This document shows positions 51,517-60,184 of a stretch of 64,000 bases of DNA, piece after piece. Position numbers and translations under genes: made by a program. Each line of letters opens with the position of its first letter. Positions within the stretch are counted from its first letter, which is position 1. A model generated the notes under the pieces. The model did not search any database and was not told where the DNA came from. It saw only the letters and a list, made by a program, of their open reading frames with translations. Source of the DNA: Flavobacterium undicola (GTDB lineage: Bacteria; Bacteroidota; Bacteroidia; Flavobacteriales; Flavobacteriaceae); assembly GCF_009909155.2 (NCBI RefSeq), contig NZ_JAAAPM020000015.1, positions 41,148 through 105,147 of the forward strand, read 5' to 3'.

Positions 51517-52083
51517 ATGAAAAAGTCAATCTTAGTTACTATTATGCTCTTAAGCATAACTTCACTATTACAAGCTCAGTCCATTCGTTTTGGTATTAAA
51601 GGTGGTATTAATTATGCTAATCAAAACGGAACAAGTATTACGGTAAATTCTAAAAACTTCAACACAACAGAAGCTATTACAAGTTATCATGCCGGTTTAG
51701 TATCTGAAATTAAATTATTTGACCGTTTCGCCATTCAACCAGAGCTTTTGTACTCTACTCAAGGGGCTACTTATAAAAATGTAGCTGAAGAGTTTAAAAA
51801 CGAATTGGGTTACCTATCCATTCCTGTATTAGCTAAAATCTATTTAAGCAAAAGCTTGAGCTTAGAAGTGGGGCCACAAGCGTCTTTCTTATTAAGTGAA
51901 AGAAATGATTTTGATTATAAAAATTCTGAAACCTTTGAATTTGCTGCAGTGGGAGGTTTAGGCTTAAACATTACCAAAAATCTATTCATTCAAGCTCGTT
52001 ACGGTCTTGGATTAACTGAAGCTTCTAAAGATGCCGACATTAAAAACTCAACTTTTCAAGTATCTGCTGGAATTATGTTCTAA
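51517..52083 (+). CDS. PorT-like outer membrane beta-barrel protein
   Basis: A 188-residue porin-family protein. The signal peptide (KKSILVTIMLLSITSLLQA, cleavage before QSIR) is followed by beta strands with the family's GIKGGINYANQNGTS opening, SYHAGLVSEIKLFDRFAIQPELLYSTQGA, YLSIPVLAKIYL and GPQASFLL, ending VSAGIMF. This is the PorT/OMP_b-brl_2 family common in Bacteroidetes. Here it is a stand-alone gene, divergent from another small barrel and followed by a terminator, so it is a general outer-membrane protein and not evidence for gliding or type IX secretion genes. Confidence 0.82.
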   Translation: MKKSILVTIMLLSITSLLQAQSIRFGIKGGINYANQNGTSITVNSKNFNTTEAITSYHAGLVSEIKLFDRFAIQPELLYSTQGATYKNVAEEFKNELGYLSIPVLAKIYLSKSLSLEVGPQASFLLSERNDFDYKNSETFEFAAVGGLGLNITKNLFIQARYGLGLTEASKDADIKNSTFQVSAGIMF

Positions 52084-52104
52084 AAAAAACTAATAAAATA
52101 TAAT

Positions 52105-52142
52105 AAAAACCGTCTCGTTATTTTTTTAACGAGACGGTTTTT
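52105..52142 (+). terminator. Terminator after the PorT-like gene
   Basis: A perfect 16-bp stem (52105-52120 with 52127-52142) with core ACCGTCTCGTTA, the same core as at 7544, then a T-run. Confidence 0.9.
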
Positions 52143-52165
52143 TTATTTTTACAAAAAGATAAAAA

Positions 52166-52579
52166 ATGAAAATTAGCATTATAAATGGCCCTAACCTGAA
52201 CTTATTAGGAAAACGCGAACCTGAAATTTATGGAAGCCTAACCTTCGAAGAATATTTTGAAGAGCTACAAAAAAAATTCCCTGCAATCGAATTCAACTAC
52301 TATCAAAGTAATATTGAAGGAGAATTAATCAACAAAATACAAGAGTTTGGTTTTTCTTACGATGGAATTATCCTGAATGCTGGCGCATACACACACACCT
52401 CTATAGGTATTGGCGATGCGGTTAAAGGAATCACAACTCCAGTTGTTGAAGTACATATTTCGAATACATTTTCGAGAGAAAGTTTCAGACATCAATCTTA
52501 TATTTCAGGAAATGCTAAAGGAGTCGTTTTAGGTTTTGGCTTAAAAAGCTACGATTTAGCCATACAATCTTTTCTATAA
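52166..52579 (+). CDS. aroQ: 3-dehydroquinate dehydratase, type II
   Basis: A 137-residue type II dehydroquinase. INGPNLNLLGKREPEIYG at the N-terminus includes the catalytic Tyr region, GIILNAGAYTHTSI the active-site Asn and His surroundings, and PVVEVHISN the second catalytic His. It dehydrates 3-dehydroquinate to 3-dehydroshikimate in the shikimate pathway. The length is slightly below the usual 145. It is monocistronic with a strong bidirectional terminator. Confidence 0.94.
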   Translation: MKISIINGPNLNLLGKREPEIYGSLTFEEYFEELQKKFPAIEFNYYQSNIEGELINKIQEFGFSYDGIILNAGAYTHTSIGIGDAVKGITTPVVEVHISNTFSRESFRHQSYISGNAKGVVLGFGLKSYDLAIQSFL

Positions 52580-52596
52580 ACTTAGATTAAGAGCAT

Positions 52597-52633
52597 AAAA
52601 AACGAGTCAATTTTATTATTTGACTCGTTTTTT
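52597..52633. terminator. Bidirectional terminator between aroQ and the CDF transporter
   Basis: A perfect 14-bp stem (52597-52610 with 52620-52633) between two convergent genes, A-run and T-run at the ends. Confidence 0.9.
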
Positions 52634-52656
52634 TTTATATAATTTTCTAAAATTAA

Positions 52657-53529
52657 TTATTCATCATCAGGTTCTACATGTATCAAAACATGTCCCAATT
52701 CAGGAATTTCTTTTCGCAAAGTGTCTTTTAAAATGTGTGCCAATTGGTGGCCTTCTTTTACCGAAATCTCAGCACTAACAATAGCATGTAAATCAACATG
52801 GTATTTCATTCCTGATTTTCTGATAAAACATTTCTCGGTATCAATAATCCCTTCTACATGAGAAGCTACTGTTCTAATATGCTCGATTAAATCATCATAC
52901 ACATGTTCGTCCATGATTTCACCAAGAGCGGGTCTAAAAATCAAATAACTGTTGTAAAAGATAAAACAAGAAGCAAAAAGAGCTGCCCAATCATCGGCCG
53001 CTTCGTATCCTTTCCCTAAAACTAAGGCAATTGTAATTCCAATAAATGCCGCTACAGATGTAATTGCATCACTTCTATGATGCCAGGCATCTGCTTTTAA
53101 AGAAGAACTATTGGTTTCTATACTTCGTTTCATCACGAGTTGAAACGAAAATTCTTTCCAAATAATCAAAGGCGCCAACACAAATAAAGTCCACAATTTT
53201 GGTAAATCATGAGGCTTTTGTATGTTCTGTATACTTTCATAAGCAATAATAGTAGCCGAAGTAATTAAAAAACCAACTACCAAAAAAGTAATCAATGGCT
53301 CGGCACGACCGTGTCCATAAGGATGATTTTCATCTGCTGGTCTATTCGAATATTTGATTCCAAATAAAACCAATAGCGATGAAAAAATATCTGTCGTTGA
53401 TTCTATTCCATCAGCAATTAGGGCGTAAGAATTGCCAAAAAAACCTGCTAAGCCTTTTATAATTGCTAAGCAGGTATTTCCAATTATGCTAAAGTAAGTT
53501 GCCTCAACGGCTTGCTGTTCTTTACTCAT
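52657..53529 (-). CDS. Cation diffusion facilitator (CDF) family transporter
   Basis: About 290 residues. Six membrane helices are followed by a C-terminal cytosolic domain (HVDLHAIVSAEISVKEGHQ). The metal site motifs are ALIADGIESTTD in helix 2 and AWHHRSDAITS in helix 5. CDF proteins export Zn2+, Fe2+, Co2+ or Mn2+ in exchange for protons; the first position of the helix-2 motif (IADGIESTTD) resembles the iron/zinc group, but specificity is uncertain. I chose the ATG at 53529, four bases after the murA stop; an upstream ATG at 53544 would overlap murA. It is co-transcribed with murA. Confidence 0.88.
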   Translation of the reverse strand: MSKEQQAVEATYFSIIGNTCLAIIKGLAGFFGNSYALIADGIESTTDIFSSLLVLFGIKYSNRPADENHPYGHGRAEPLITFLVVGFLITSATIIAYESIQNIQKPHDLPKLWTLFVLAPLIIWKEFSFQLVMKRSIETNSSSLKADAWHHRSDAITSVAAFIGITIALVLGKGYEAADDWAALFASCFIFYNSYLIFRPALGEIMDEHVYDDLIEHIRTVASHVEGIIDTEKCFIRKSGMKYHVDLHAIVSAEISVKEGHQLAHILKDTLRKEIPELGHVLIHVEPDDE

Positions 53530-53533
53530 TTTT

Positions 53534-54850
53534 TTATTCAACACGAACTATTTTAGCTCCAATAGCTCTCAATCGTTCGTCAATGCGCTCATATCCACGA
53601 TCAATTTGCTCAATATTTTGAATTGTACTTGTTCCTTTAGCAGAAAGTGCAGCAATCAATAAAGAAATTCCAGCACGAATATCTGGCGAAGACATCGTAG
53701 TTGCTTTTAATGTTGATTTAAAATCATGTCCCATAACCACAGCTCTATGCGGATCACACAACATAATTTTAGCTCCCATATCGATTAATTTATCAACGAA
53801 AAACAAACGGCTTTCGAACATTTTTTGGTGAATCAACACATCACCTTTTGCTTGTGTTGCCACAACCAAAACGATACTCAATAAATCTGGTGTAAATCCA
53901 GGCCAAGGTGCATCGGCAATAGTTAAAATAGAGCCATCGATATCTGTTTTTACTTCGTATCCATCTGTGTGAGCGGGAATATAAATATCATCATTACGTT
54001 TCTCGATTGTAATACCTAATTTTCTGAACGTATTTGGGATCAAACCTAAATTTTCCCAGCTTACATTTTTAATCGTAATTTCACTTTTTGTCATAGCCGC
54101 AAGACCAATCCAAGAACCGATTTCGATCATATCAGGAAGAATTCTATGTTCGCAACCACCAAGACTTTCAACTCCTTCAATAGTTAATAAGTTTGAACCA
54201 ACTCCTGTAATTTTAGCTCCCATAGAGTTCAACATCTTACAAAGCTGTTGCAAATAAGGTTCGCAAGCTGCATTGTAAACTGTTGTTATTCCTTTTGCCA
54301 AAACAGCTGCCATAACAATATTAGCTGTTCCAGTCACTGAAGCTTCATCAAGAAGCATATCTGTTCCTTTCAAACCTCCTTCCGGAGATTCTACTCCGTA
54401 AAAATGGTCTTCTCTATTATATCTAAATTTTGCTCCAAGATTAATAAACCCTTCGAAATGCGTATCTAATCTTCTTCTTCCAATTTTATCACCTCCTGGT
54501 TTTGGAATATATCCTTTTCCAAAACGAGCCAAAAGTGGTCCAACAATCATAATAGAACCTCTTAAAGCACCACCTTCTTTTTTGAAAGCTTCGGTTTCTA
54601 AATATCCAACATTAACCTCATCTGCTTGAAAAGTAATTGAACCTGATCCATTACGTTGAATTTTCACTCCTAAATTTCCTAAAAGCGTAATCAATTTATT
54701 AATATCAATAATATCGGGAATATTGTTGATTGTTACTTTTTCAGAAGTTAAAAGTACAGCACATAAAATCTGTAATGCTTCATTTTTTGCGCCTTGTGGA
54801 GTTATTTCTCCTTTTAAACGGATTCCTCCTTCAATTTTAAAAATTCCCAT
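53534..54850 (-). CDS. murA: UDP-GlcNAc enolpyruvyl transferase MurA with Asp in place of the fosfomycin-target Cys
   Basis: A 438-residue MurA. The family order is complete: QGAKNEALQI near the start, ALRGSIMIVGPLLARFG, a loop PGGDKIGRRRLDTHF, EPYLQQLCKMLNSMGA and the C-terminal RGYERIDERLRAIGA. It adds enolpyruvate to UDP-GlcNAc, the first committed step of peptidoglycan synthesis. In E. coli the flexible loop holds Cys115 (PGGCTIG), the target of fosfomycin; here the aligned residue is Asp121 (codon at 54488-54490). A Cys-to-Asp change gives fosfomycin resistance in the enzymes of mycobacteria and chlamydiae. Operon with the CDF gene. Confidence 0.95.
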   Translation of the reverse strand: MGIFKIEGGIRLKGEITPQGAKNEALQILCAVLLTSEKVTINNIPDIIDINKLITLLGNLGVKIQRNGSGSITFQADEVNVGYLETEAFKKEGGALRGSIMIVGPLLARFGKGYIPKPGGDKIGRRRLDTHFEGFINLGAKFRYNREDHFYGVESPEGGLKGTDMLLDEASVTGTANIVMAAVLAKGITTVYNAACEPYLQQLCKMLNSMGAKITGVGSNLLTIEGVESLGGCEHRILPDMIEIGSWIGLAAMTKSEITIKNVSWENLGLIPNTFRKLGITIEKRNDDIYIPAHTDGYEVKTDIDGSILTIADAPWPGFTPDLLSIVLVVATQAKGDVLIHQKMFESRLFFVDKLIDMGAKIMLCDPHRAVVMGHDFKSTLKATTMSSPDIRAGISLLIAALSAKGTSTIQNIEQIDRGYERIDERLRAIGAKIVRVE

Positions 54851-54860
54851 ATTCTTTTTT

Positions 54861-54947
54861 TAAGGTTCTGAGTTACTGAGATTCTAAGACACTAAGGTTT
54901 TCTTCAAAAAAAACTTAGCAACTTAATTTCTTATACACTTAGTAACT
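54861..54947. repeat. ORF-less imperfect inverted repeat between the DUF4290 gene and murA
   Basis: Left (54861-54900) and right (54909-54947) arms share imperfect complements built from CTAAG/CTTAG and GTTACT/AGTAAC words, closing on AAAAA/TTTTT around a short loop. The element fills nearly the whole 98-bp gap between two co-directional genes. The arms are periodic, with one CTTAG-type word every 7-9 bases. Confidence 0.55.
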
Positions 54948-54948
54948 T

Positions 54949-55671
54949 CTATTTTTGATTATTATTTTTCTGAAAAGGCTTTGGTTTCCCTGGCCCTTTA
55001 TTGTTTTTATTACTTTGGATTTTAGGCTGTCCAGCAGGAGAAATTTTATTCGAAACTCTCTTATTAGTACGCAATAAATCAGTTGTATTAATCAGTTCTT
55101 CTGAGCTCTGTACTAAATTTAATTTACCGTCTGATAATTCGTAAAGATGTTCAAAAATAACATCATCTTTTACGGTGTCTTTATTCCAACTCAAATACGA
55201 TTTTTTCATGTGATTGGCAATTACTTTTACCAACGCACTTTTCATTTCTCCTTCTTCCCATTTGTTCGCAACATCAATCATATACTTGATATTGTTACCA
55301 TAATAACGGTATTTAGGAAAATTTTGAGGGTATTTTAAAACATCTGGTTTTAATTGCAATACTTCTCTGGAAGGAATAGGATATGGCGATTGTACATCTA
55401 ACCTAAAATCAGACATTATAAAAAGCTGATCCCATAATTTATGCTGAAAATCAGGCACATCTCTTAAATGTGGATTCAAGCTTCCCATGACCTGAATAAT
55501 GTATTTAGCCGCTTTATTTCTAGTTTCAGCATCTTCAATAACTGTAGCCTGGTCAATTAGTTTTTGTAAATGACGTCCGTATTCAGGAATAATCAAATGC
55601 GATCTTTCTGCGTTATATTCTAAATGATGAACAACATCATTCGCATTTTCTTTTACATATTTCTGATTCAT
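54949..55671 (-). CDS. DUF4290 domain protein
   Basis: A 240-residue cytosolic protein of the Bacteroidetes-specific DUF4290 family: MEYNAERSHLIIPEYGR-type start (here LEYNAERSHLIIPEYGRHLQ), then SLNPHLRDVPDFQHKLWDQL and YPIPSREVLQLKPDVLKYPQ. The last 30 residues are basic and low complexity (NNKGPGKPKPFQKNNNQK), suggesting an RNA- or surface-binding tail. It is conserved directly upstream of murA, as here, but its role is unknown. The gap to murA holds an inverted repeat, so the transcript may be structured between them. Confidence 0.85.
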   Translation of the reverse strand: MNQKYVKENANDVVHHLEYNAERSHLIIPEYGRHLQKLIDQATVIEDAETRNKAAKYIIQVMGSLNPHLRDVPDFQHKLWDQLFIMSDFRLDVQSPYPIPSREVLQLKPDVLKYPQNFPKYRYYGNNIKYMIDVANKWEEGEMKSALVKVIANHMKKSYLSWNKDTVKDDVIFEHLYELSDGKLNLVQSSEELINTTDLLRTNKRVSNKISPAGQPKIQSNKNNKGPGKPKPFQKNNNQK

Positions 55672-55736
55672 ACTTAATTATTTGGGAGTTCTGAAAGCTA
55701 AAAGGTATACTAGCTACTTTTCTTTTTATACAAAGA

Positions 55737-56021
55737 TTACAATGAAATTATTCCTTCAATAGTAGAAACTTCAATGTATTTATTAATTATTTCTTGAGAA
55801 TCTTTCATTTGAACATCAACTGAAATACTCGTAAATTTACCTGTTTTTGATTGAGTTGTTTTAATAACAGCTCCTAAACAATCAAAAGCAAGCTCTACCT
55901 GTTTTATTTTTTCGTTATCTGTAGGTACAATAAATTTAAACAAATATAAGGCTGGCCAGGTATTGCTATTATCCAACTCCGTTTTTAACCTATCATAAAA
56001 TTCCTCTGTCTTCTTATCCAT
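55737..56021 (-). CDS. DUF493 (YbeD-like) protein
   Basis: 94 residues from the ATG at 56021 (the frame runs to 56057). A small ACT-like alpha/beta fold: FKFIVPTDNEKIKQVELAFD, KTGKFTSISVDVQMKDSQEII and IEVSTIEGIISL follow the YbeD pattern. The E. coli homologue lies between dacA and lipB and has unknown function, possibly an allosteric or regulatory domain. It is the first gene of the minus-strand run towards murA; the promoter is not visible. Confidence 0.8.
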   Translation of the reverse strand: MDKKTEEFYDRLKTELDNSNTWPALYLFKFIVPTDNEKIKQVELAFDCLGAVIKTTQSKTGKFTSISVDVQMKDSQEIINKYIEVSTIEGIISL

Positions 56022-56143
56022 TTTGTATTTAAAAATAAAGCAAATATACAGTTTCAAATGTAAATTATGAATTATGTAATATGATTTTTAACAAAATCAT
56101 CATTTTGATTCCTTTCAATTTTCAAAATATAAATTAGTTTGAG

Positions 56144-56151
56144 TAAGTTTG
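56144..56151 (+). promoter_or_regulatory. Possible -7 element (TAAGTTTG) for recQ-fmt
   Basis: TAAGTTTG fits TAnnTTTG about 54 bases before the recQ start. No TTG with canonical spacing. Confidence 0.4.
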
Positions 56152-56204
56152 TTGTAAATGCGGCTTTTTTCGAAATAAAAAGCTATTAAATCTTTCTAAA
56201 TTGC

Positions 56205-58100
56205 ATGCCTGAAGCTTTACAAATTCTAAAAAAATACTGGGACCACGATAGTTTTAGATTACCTCAAGAAGAAATTATCAATGCTGTTTTAGATGGTCAT
56301 GACACTTTTGCGCTGATGCCAACAGGTGGTGGAAAATCCATTTGTTTCCAAATTCCTGCCATGATGCAAAAAGGAATTTGTTTGGTCATTTCGCCATTAG
56401 TTGCCTTAATGAAAGACCAAGTAGCCAATTTAGAAAAACGCAACATCAAAGCCATTGCTCTTACTGACGGTATCAAATCAGACGAAATAATTGACTTATT
56501 AGACAATTGTCAATACGGAAATTATAAGTTTCTGTATTTATCTCCTGAGCGTTTACAATCGGATTGGATTTTAGAAAGAATAAAAAGCCTCCCTATAAAT
56601 TTAATTGCTATTGATGAAGCGCACTGTGTTTCGCAATGGGGACATGATTTTCGTCCTGCTTATTTAAAAATTTCGAATCTAAAAACCCACTTTCCTAAAA
56701 CTCCTTTTCTGGCCTTAACAGCCACAGCTACACCTAAAGTAAAAGAAGACATTGTTACCGAATTAAGACTTGAAAACCCTAAATATTTTGAAAAATCTTT
56801 CGAAAGAAAAAACATCGCTTACATGGTTTTTGAAATTGAAGACAAACTCTTTAGGATAAAACAAATTCTAAGCAAAAACCCACAACCGTCTATTATATAT
56901 GTACGAAACCGAAGAGCCTGTATTGATACTGCCGCACAACTTAACTCTTTAGGATTTAAAGCCACCTATTATCACGGCGGATTATCAACAAAAGACAAAA
57001 CCAAAAACATGCAACTTTGGATGGAAGAAGAAGCACTGGTTATGGTTGCCACCAATGCCTTTGGAATGGGAATTGACAAAGCCAATGTAAAAACTGTGAT
57101 TCATATTCAACTACCTGAAAACCTTGAGAATTATTACCAGGAAGCAGGTCGCGCTGGTAGAAACGAAGAAAAAGCTTTTGCTGTTTTACTAACTAACCCA
57201 TCAGATGTTGCCCAGACCGAAAATCAATTCATTTATACACTTCCTGATAAACAATTCCTGAAAGAGGTTTTTATCAAAATGTGTAACTATTTCCAAATTG
57301 CCTACGGCGAAGGCATTAACGAACAATATTCCTTTAACTTAAATCAGTTTTGTACCCGATATAAATTCCCTGTTTTAAAAACCTACAATGCCATTCAGTT
57401 TTTAGACAGACAAGGCGTTATTAGCTTATCACAAGAATTCTCAGAAAAAATAAGTTTACAATTTATTATTCCTTCCAAAGAAGTCATTCGTTATACGAGT
57501 TTGAATCCTAACGATGAAGAAATTATTCTGGCTATCCTGCGTACGTATCCTGGAATTTATGACATTCAAACTAACTTTAACCTTCCGTTAATTGCACGAA
57601 AATCGAATCATTCAGAAGCAGAAGTTCAAACTGTTTTAGAAAAACTAACAGAAAAAGGCATTGTTGATTACAATTCAAAAAATAATGATACTACTTTAAT
57701 TTTTAACGAAATTAGAGAAGACGAAAGAACAATTAACCGAATAGCCAAATACCTAGAAAACCAAAACCAATTAAAAAAAGAACAATTTGAAGCGGTTCTA
57801 CATTATATAAAGAAAGACACTATTTGTAAAAACAAATTAATATTGGAGTATTTTGGAGAAAAAAAAGAAACTAATTGTGGCATTTGTTCCTACTGTATTA
57901 AACACAAAACAAAAAAGAAAACCAATGTTTCACTTTCAGAAGAAATACGAAGCTTATTAAAGACAACTGATTTAACTTCGAGAGAAATCCAAATCAAGCT
58001 AAATAATCCTTCAGACGATGTTATCTTTGCACTTCAAGAATTATTAGAAAATAAAAGCATTCTAATAAAACCAAACAATAAATATAGCTTAAAACAATAA
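56205..58100 (+). CDS. recQ: RecQ-family ATP-dependent DNA helicase
   Basis: A 631-residue superfamily 2 helicase. Walker A TGGGKS is at about residues 40-45, the DEAH box IDEAHCVSQWGHDFRP near 137, motif III ALTATATP, and motif VI QEAGRAGRNEE. The RecQ-specific zinc site follows (C...NCGICSYC near 560). It unwinds recombination intermediates and stalled forks. The C-terminus is short, without a clear HRDC domain, which makes it the compact RecQ form. The stop and the fmt start overlap (TAATG), so translation of fmt is coupled. Confidence 0.93.
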   Translation: MPEALQILKKYWDHDSFRLPQEEIINAVLDGHDTFALMPTGGGKSICFQIPAMMQKGICLVISPLVALMKDQVANLEKRNIKAIALTDGIKSDEIIDLLDNCQYGNYKFLYLSPERLQSDWILERIKSLPINLIAIDEAHCVSQWGHDFRPAYLKISNLKTHFPKTPFLALTATATPKVKEDIVTELRLENPKYFEKSFERKNIAYMVFEIEDKLFRIKQILSKNPQPSIIYVRNRRACIDTAAQLNSLGFKATYYHGGLSTKDKTKNMQLWMEEEALVMVATNAFGMGIDKANVKTVIHIQLPENLENYYQEAGRAGRNEEKAFAVLLTNPSDVAQTENQFIYTLPDKQFLKEVFIKMCNYFQIAYGEGINEQYSFNLNQFCTRYKFPVLKTYNAIQFLDRQGVISLSQEFSEKISLQFIIPSKEVIRYTSLNPNDEEIILAILRTYPGIYDIQTNFNLPLIARKSNHSEAEVQTVLEKLTEKGIVDYNSKNNDTTLIFNEIREDERTINRIAKYLENQNQLKKEQFEAVLHYIKKDTICKNKLILEYFGEKKETNCGICSYCIKHKTKKKTNVSLSEEIRSLLKTTDLTSREIQIKLNNPSDDVIFALQELLENKSILIKPNNKYSLKQ

Positions 58101-59047
58101 TGGAAAAATTACGAATTGTATTTATGGGAACTCCTGACTTTGCGGTAGGAATCCTAGACCAAATAGTAAAAAACAACTACAACATAGTAGGTGTCATAAC
58201 CGCTGCTGATAAACCTGCAGGGCGCGGACAAAAAATAAAATATTCAGCCGTAAAAGAATATGCATTAGCAAATAATCTTAACCTTCTACAACCAACCAAC
58301 CTAAAAGACGAATCTTTTCTAGCCGAATTAAAATCGCTTAACGCGAATTTACAAATCGTAGTTGCTTTTAGAATGTTACCAAAAGTAGTTTGGGAAATGC
58401 CAAGTCTGGGAACATTTAATCTTCATGCTTCACTCCTGCCTAATTATCGTGGAGCAGCACCTATCAATTGGGCAATTATAAACGGAGAAACTAAAACAGG
58501 AGTTACTACTTTTTTCATTGATGACAAAATAGATACCGGCGCAATGATTTTGAGTTCAGAAACTGAAATTGATCCTAACGAAAATGCAGGACAACTTCAC
58601 GATCGTTTAATGAACTTAGGCAGCAACACCGTTATTGAAACTTTAACCTTAATAGAAAAAGGAAATATCACCACAACTATCCAAAAAGAAGATGATGATA
58701 TCAAAACAGCATACAAACTCAATAAAGAAAACTGCAAGATTGACTGGAGTAAATCTTCATTAGAAATCAACAATCTTATTAGAGGATTAAGTCCTTATCC
58801 TGCTTCCTGGTGTTTTTTTACTGACAAAGAGCATGAATGGAATGTGAAAATATACGAATCTAAAATCATTTTGGAAGCTCATAATTTTAGTACTGGAAAA
58901 ATCATCAGCACTAAAAAAGAGCTAAAAGTTGCTACAAAAGACGGCTTCATACAGGTATTAAGTCTACAATTTCCAGGCAAAAAGAAAATGACTACCCCTG
59001 AATTACTCAATGGCATCACTTTTTCTGACGAAGCAAAGGCGCTATAA
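58100..59047 (+). CDS. fmt: Methionyl-tRNA formyltransferase
   Basis: A 315-residue formyltransferase. The N-terminal transformylase domain has FMGTPDFAVGIL, the substrate motif FNLHASLLPNYRGAAPINWAI and the C-terminal OB-like domain with GLSPYPASWCFF. It formylates initiator methionyl-tRNA using 10-formyltetrahydrofolate, in the cytosol. The usual partner def (deformylase) is not in the window. It overlaps recQ by one base, so the two genes are one transcript; no terminator precedes the next gene, but HU has its own strong promoter. Confidence 0.95.
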   Translation: MEKLRIVFMGTPDFAVGILDQIVKNNYNIVGVITAADKPAGRGQKIKYSAVKEYALANNLNLLQPTNLKDESFLAELKSLNANLQIVVAFRMLPKVVWEMPSLGTFNLHASLLPNYRGAAPINWAIINGETKTGVTTFFIDDKIDTGAMILSSETEIDPNENAGQLHDRLMNLGSNTVIETLTLIEKGNITTTIQKEDDDIKTAYKLNKENCKIDWSKSSLEINNLIRGLSPYPASWCFFTDKEHEWNVKIYESKIILEAHNFSTGKIISTKKELKVATKDGFIQVLSLQFPGKKKMTTPELLNGITFSDEAKAL

Positions 59048-59152
59048 ACCCACTAAAACAGGGAAAATCAGCCAAAAACATAGGAAAAAAGCCCCTGTTA
59101 TGAACAAAAAAAATAAGTTATTAACAAAACAGTGTAAAATCAACAAAAACAC

Positions 59153-59182
59153 TTGCAAGGTCTGTATTTACTGCTAAATTTG
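59153..59182 (+). promoter_or_regulatory. Promoter of the HU gene (TTG-N19-TAAATTTG)
   Basis: TTG (59153-59155) and TAAATTTG (59175-59182) are 19 bases apart, canonical. The leader to the ATG at 59227 would be about 38 nt. Confidence 0.75.
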
Positions 59183-59226
59183 TGTAATGACAATTTATTT
59201 TTAACCAACAATTAATAACTATTATT

Positions 59227-59499
59227 ATGAACAAATCAGAATTAATCGATGCTATCGCTGCTGATGCAGGAATTACTAAAGCAGCTGCAAAATTAGCTTT
59301 AGAGTCATTTTTAGGAAATGTAGGTGGTACCTTGAAAAAAGGTGGAAAAGTATCTCTTGTAGGTTTCGGATCATGGTCAGTTTCTCCAAGAGCAGCTAGA
59401 GACGGTAGAAATCCTCAAACTGGGAAAACAATTCAAATCGCAGCAAAAAATGTTGTAAAATTCAAAGCTGGAGCTGAATTAGAAGGTGCTGTAAACTAA
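59227..59499 (+). CDS. hup: HU-family DNA-binding protein
   Basis: A 90-residue HU: MNKSELIDAIAADAGITKAA is the helical dimerisation part, GTLKKGGKVSLVGFGSWSV follows, and RAARDGRNPQTGKTIQI forms the DNA-contacting arm with the family signature. It is a nucleoid-associated protein that bends DNA as a dimer. The strong promoter and strong terminator are consistent with a highly expressed single gene. HU and IHF subunits are hard to separate by eye; the composition favours HU. Confidence 0.95.
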   Translation: MNKSELIDAIAADAGITKAAAKLALESFLGNVGGTLKKGGKVSLVGFGSWSVSPRAARDGRNPQTGKTIQIAAKNVVKFKAGAELEGAVN

Positions 59500-59528
59500 G
59501 AATTTGTTTCAAAACCTATCAATATAAA

Positions 59529-59550
59529 AAAACCCTCAATTGAGGGTTTT
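59529..59550 (+). terminator. Terminator after the HU gene
   Basis: A perfect palindrome AAAACCCTCAA / TTGAGGGTTTT followed by a T-run of more than ten. Confidence 0.9.
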
Positions 59551-59623
59551 TTTTTGCTTTTTAACGATTATGTTTGGAGTTTTTTATTTTTTTTTCTTAA
59601 ATTTAATAAAAACTTGAGAGGTC

Positions 59624-60184
59624 ATGATTTCAGAAAAATTAATAAAAGGACAATTACTTATTGCTGAGCCTTCTATCATCGGAGATTCATCATTTAATCG
59701 ATCTGTGATTTTATTGGCTGATCATGACAAAGACGGATCAGTTGGTTTTATCATCAACAAACCATTGAAATACACTATAAACGATTTAATTCCTGAAATT
59801 AATTCACGTTTAAAAATTTACAATGGCGGTCCCGTTGAACAAGACAACCTTTATTTCATCCACAACGTTCCTGGTTTAATTCCGAATAGCATCGAAATAT
59901 CTAACGGAATCTATTGGGGCGGCGATTTTGAATCTACAAAAGAACTCCTTAATAGCGGAAAAATAAACAAAAACAACATTCGTTTTTTCCTTGGCTATAC
60001 TGGCTGGTCTGAAAGCCAACTCCAATCAGAGATGGACACTAATTCCTGGATTATTGCTTCTAATACCTATAAAAACAAAATCATAGGTAAATCGTCTGCT
60101 CATTTTTGGAAACAACAAATTATCGAACTGGGTGGTGATTATCTAATTTGGTCTAATGCACCCGAGAACCCTTATTTGAATTAA
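59624..60184 (+). CDS. YqgE/AlgH family protein
   Basis: A 186-residue protein of the UPF0301 family. KGQLLIAEPSIIGDSSFNRSVILLADHD is the conserved N-terminus, GFIINKPL and GGPVEQDNLYFIHN lie in the middle, and LGYTGWSESQLQSEMDTNSWI is the C-terminal signature. It is cytosolic and its function is not settled; AlgH affects alginate regulation in Pseudomonas. It overlaps the convergent aminotransferase gene by four bases at the stop, with no terminator between them. Confidence 0.9.
   Translation: MISEKLIKGQLLIAEPSIIGDSSFNRSVILLADHDKDGSVGFIINKPLKYTINDLIPEINSRLKIYNGGPVEQDNLYFIHNVPGLIPNSIEISNGIYWGGDFESTKELLNSGKINKNNIRFFLGYTGWSESQLQSEMDTNSWIIASNTYKNKIIGKSSAHFWKQQIIELGGDYLIWSNAPENPYLN

Noticed and set aside
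51517..52083. PorT of the type IX secretion system
   Set aside because: The protein is in the same broad barrel family, but no other secretion or gliding gene is nearby and the family has many members per genome, so the specific name is not justified.
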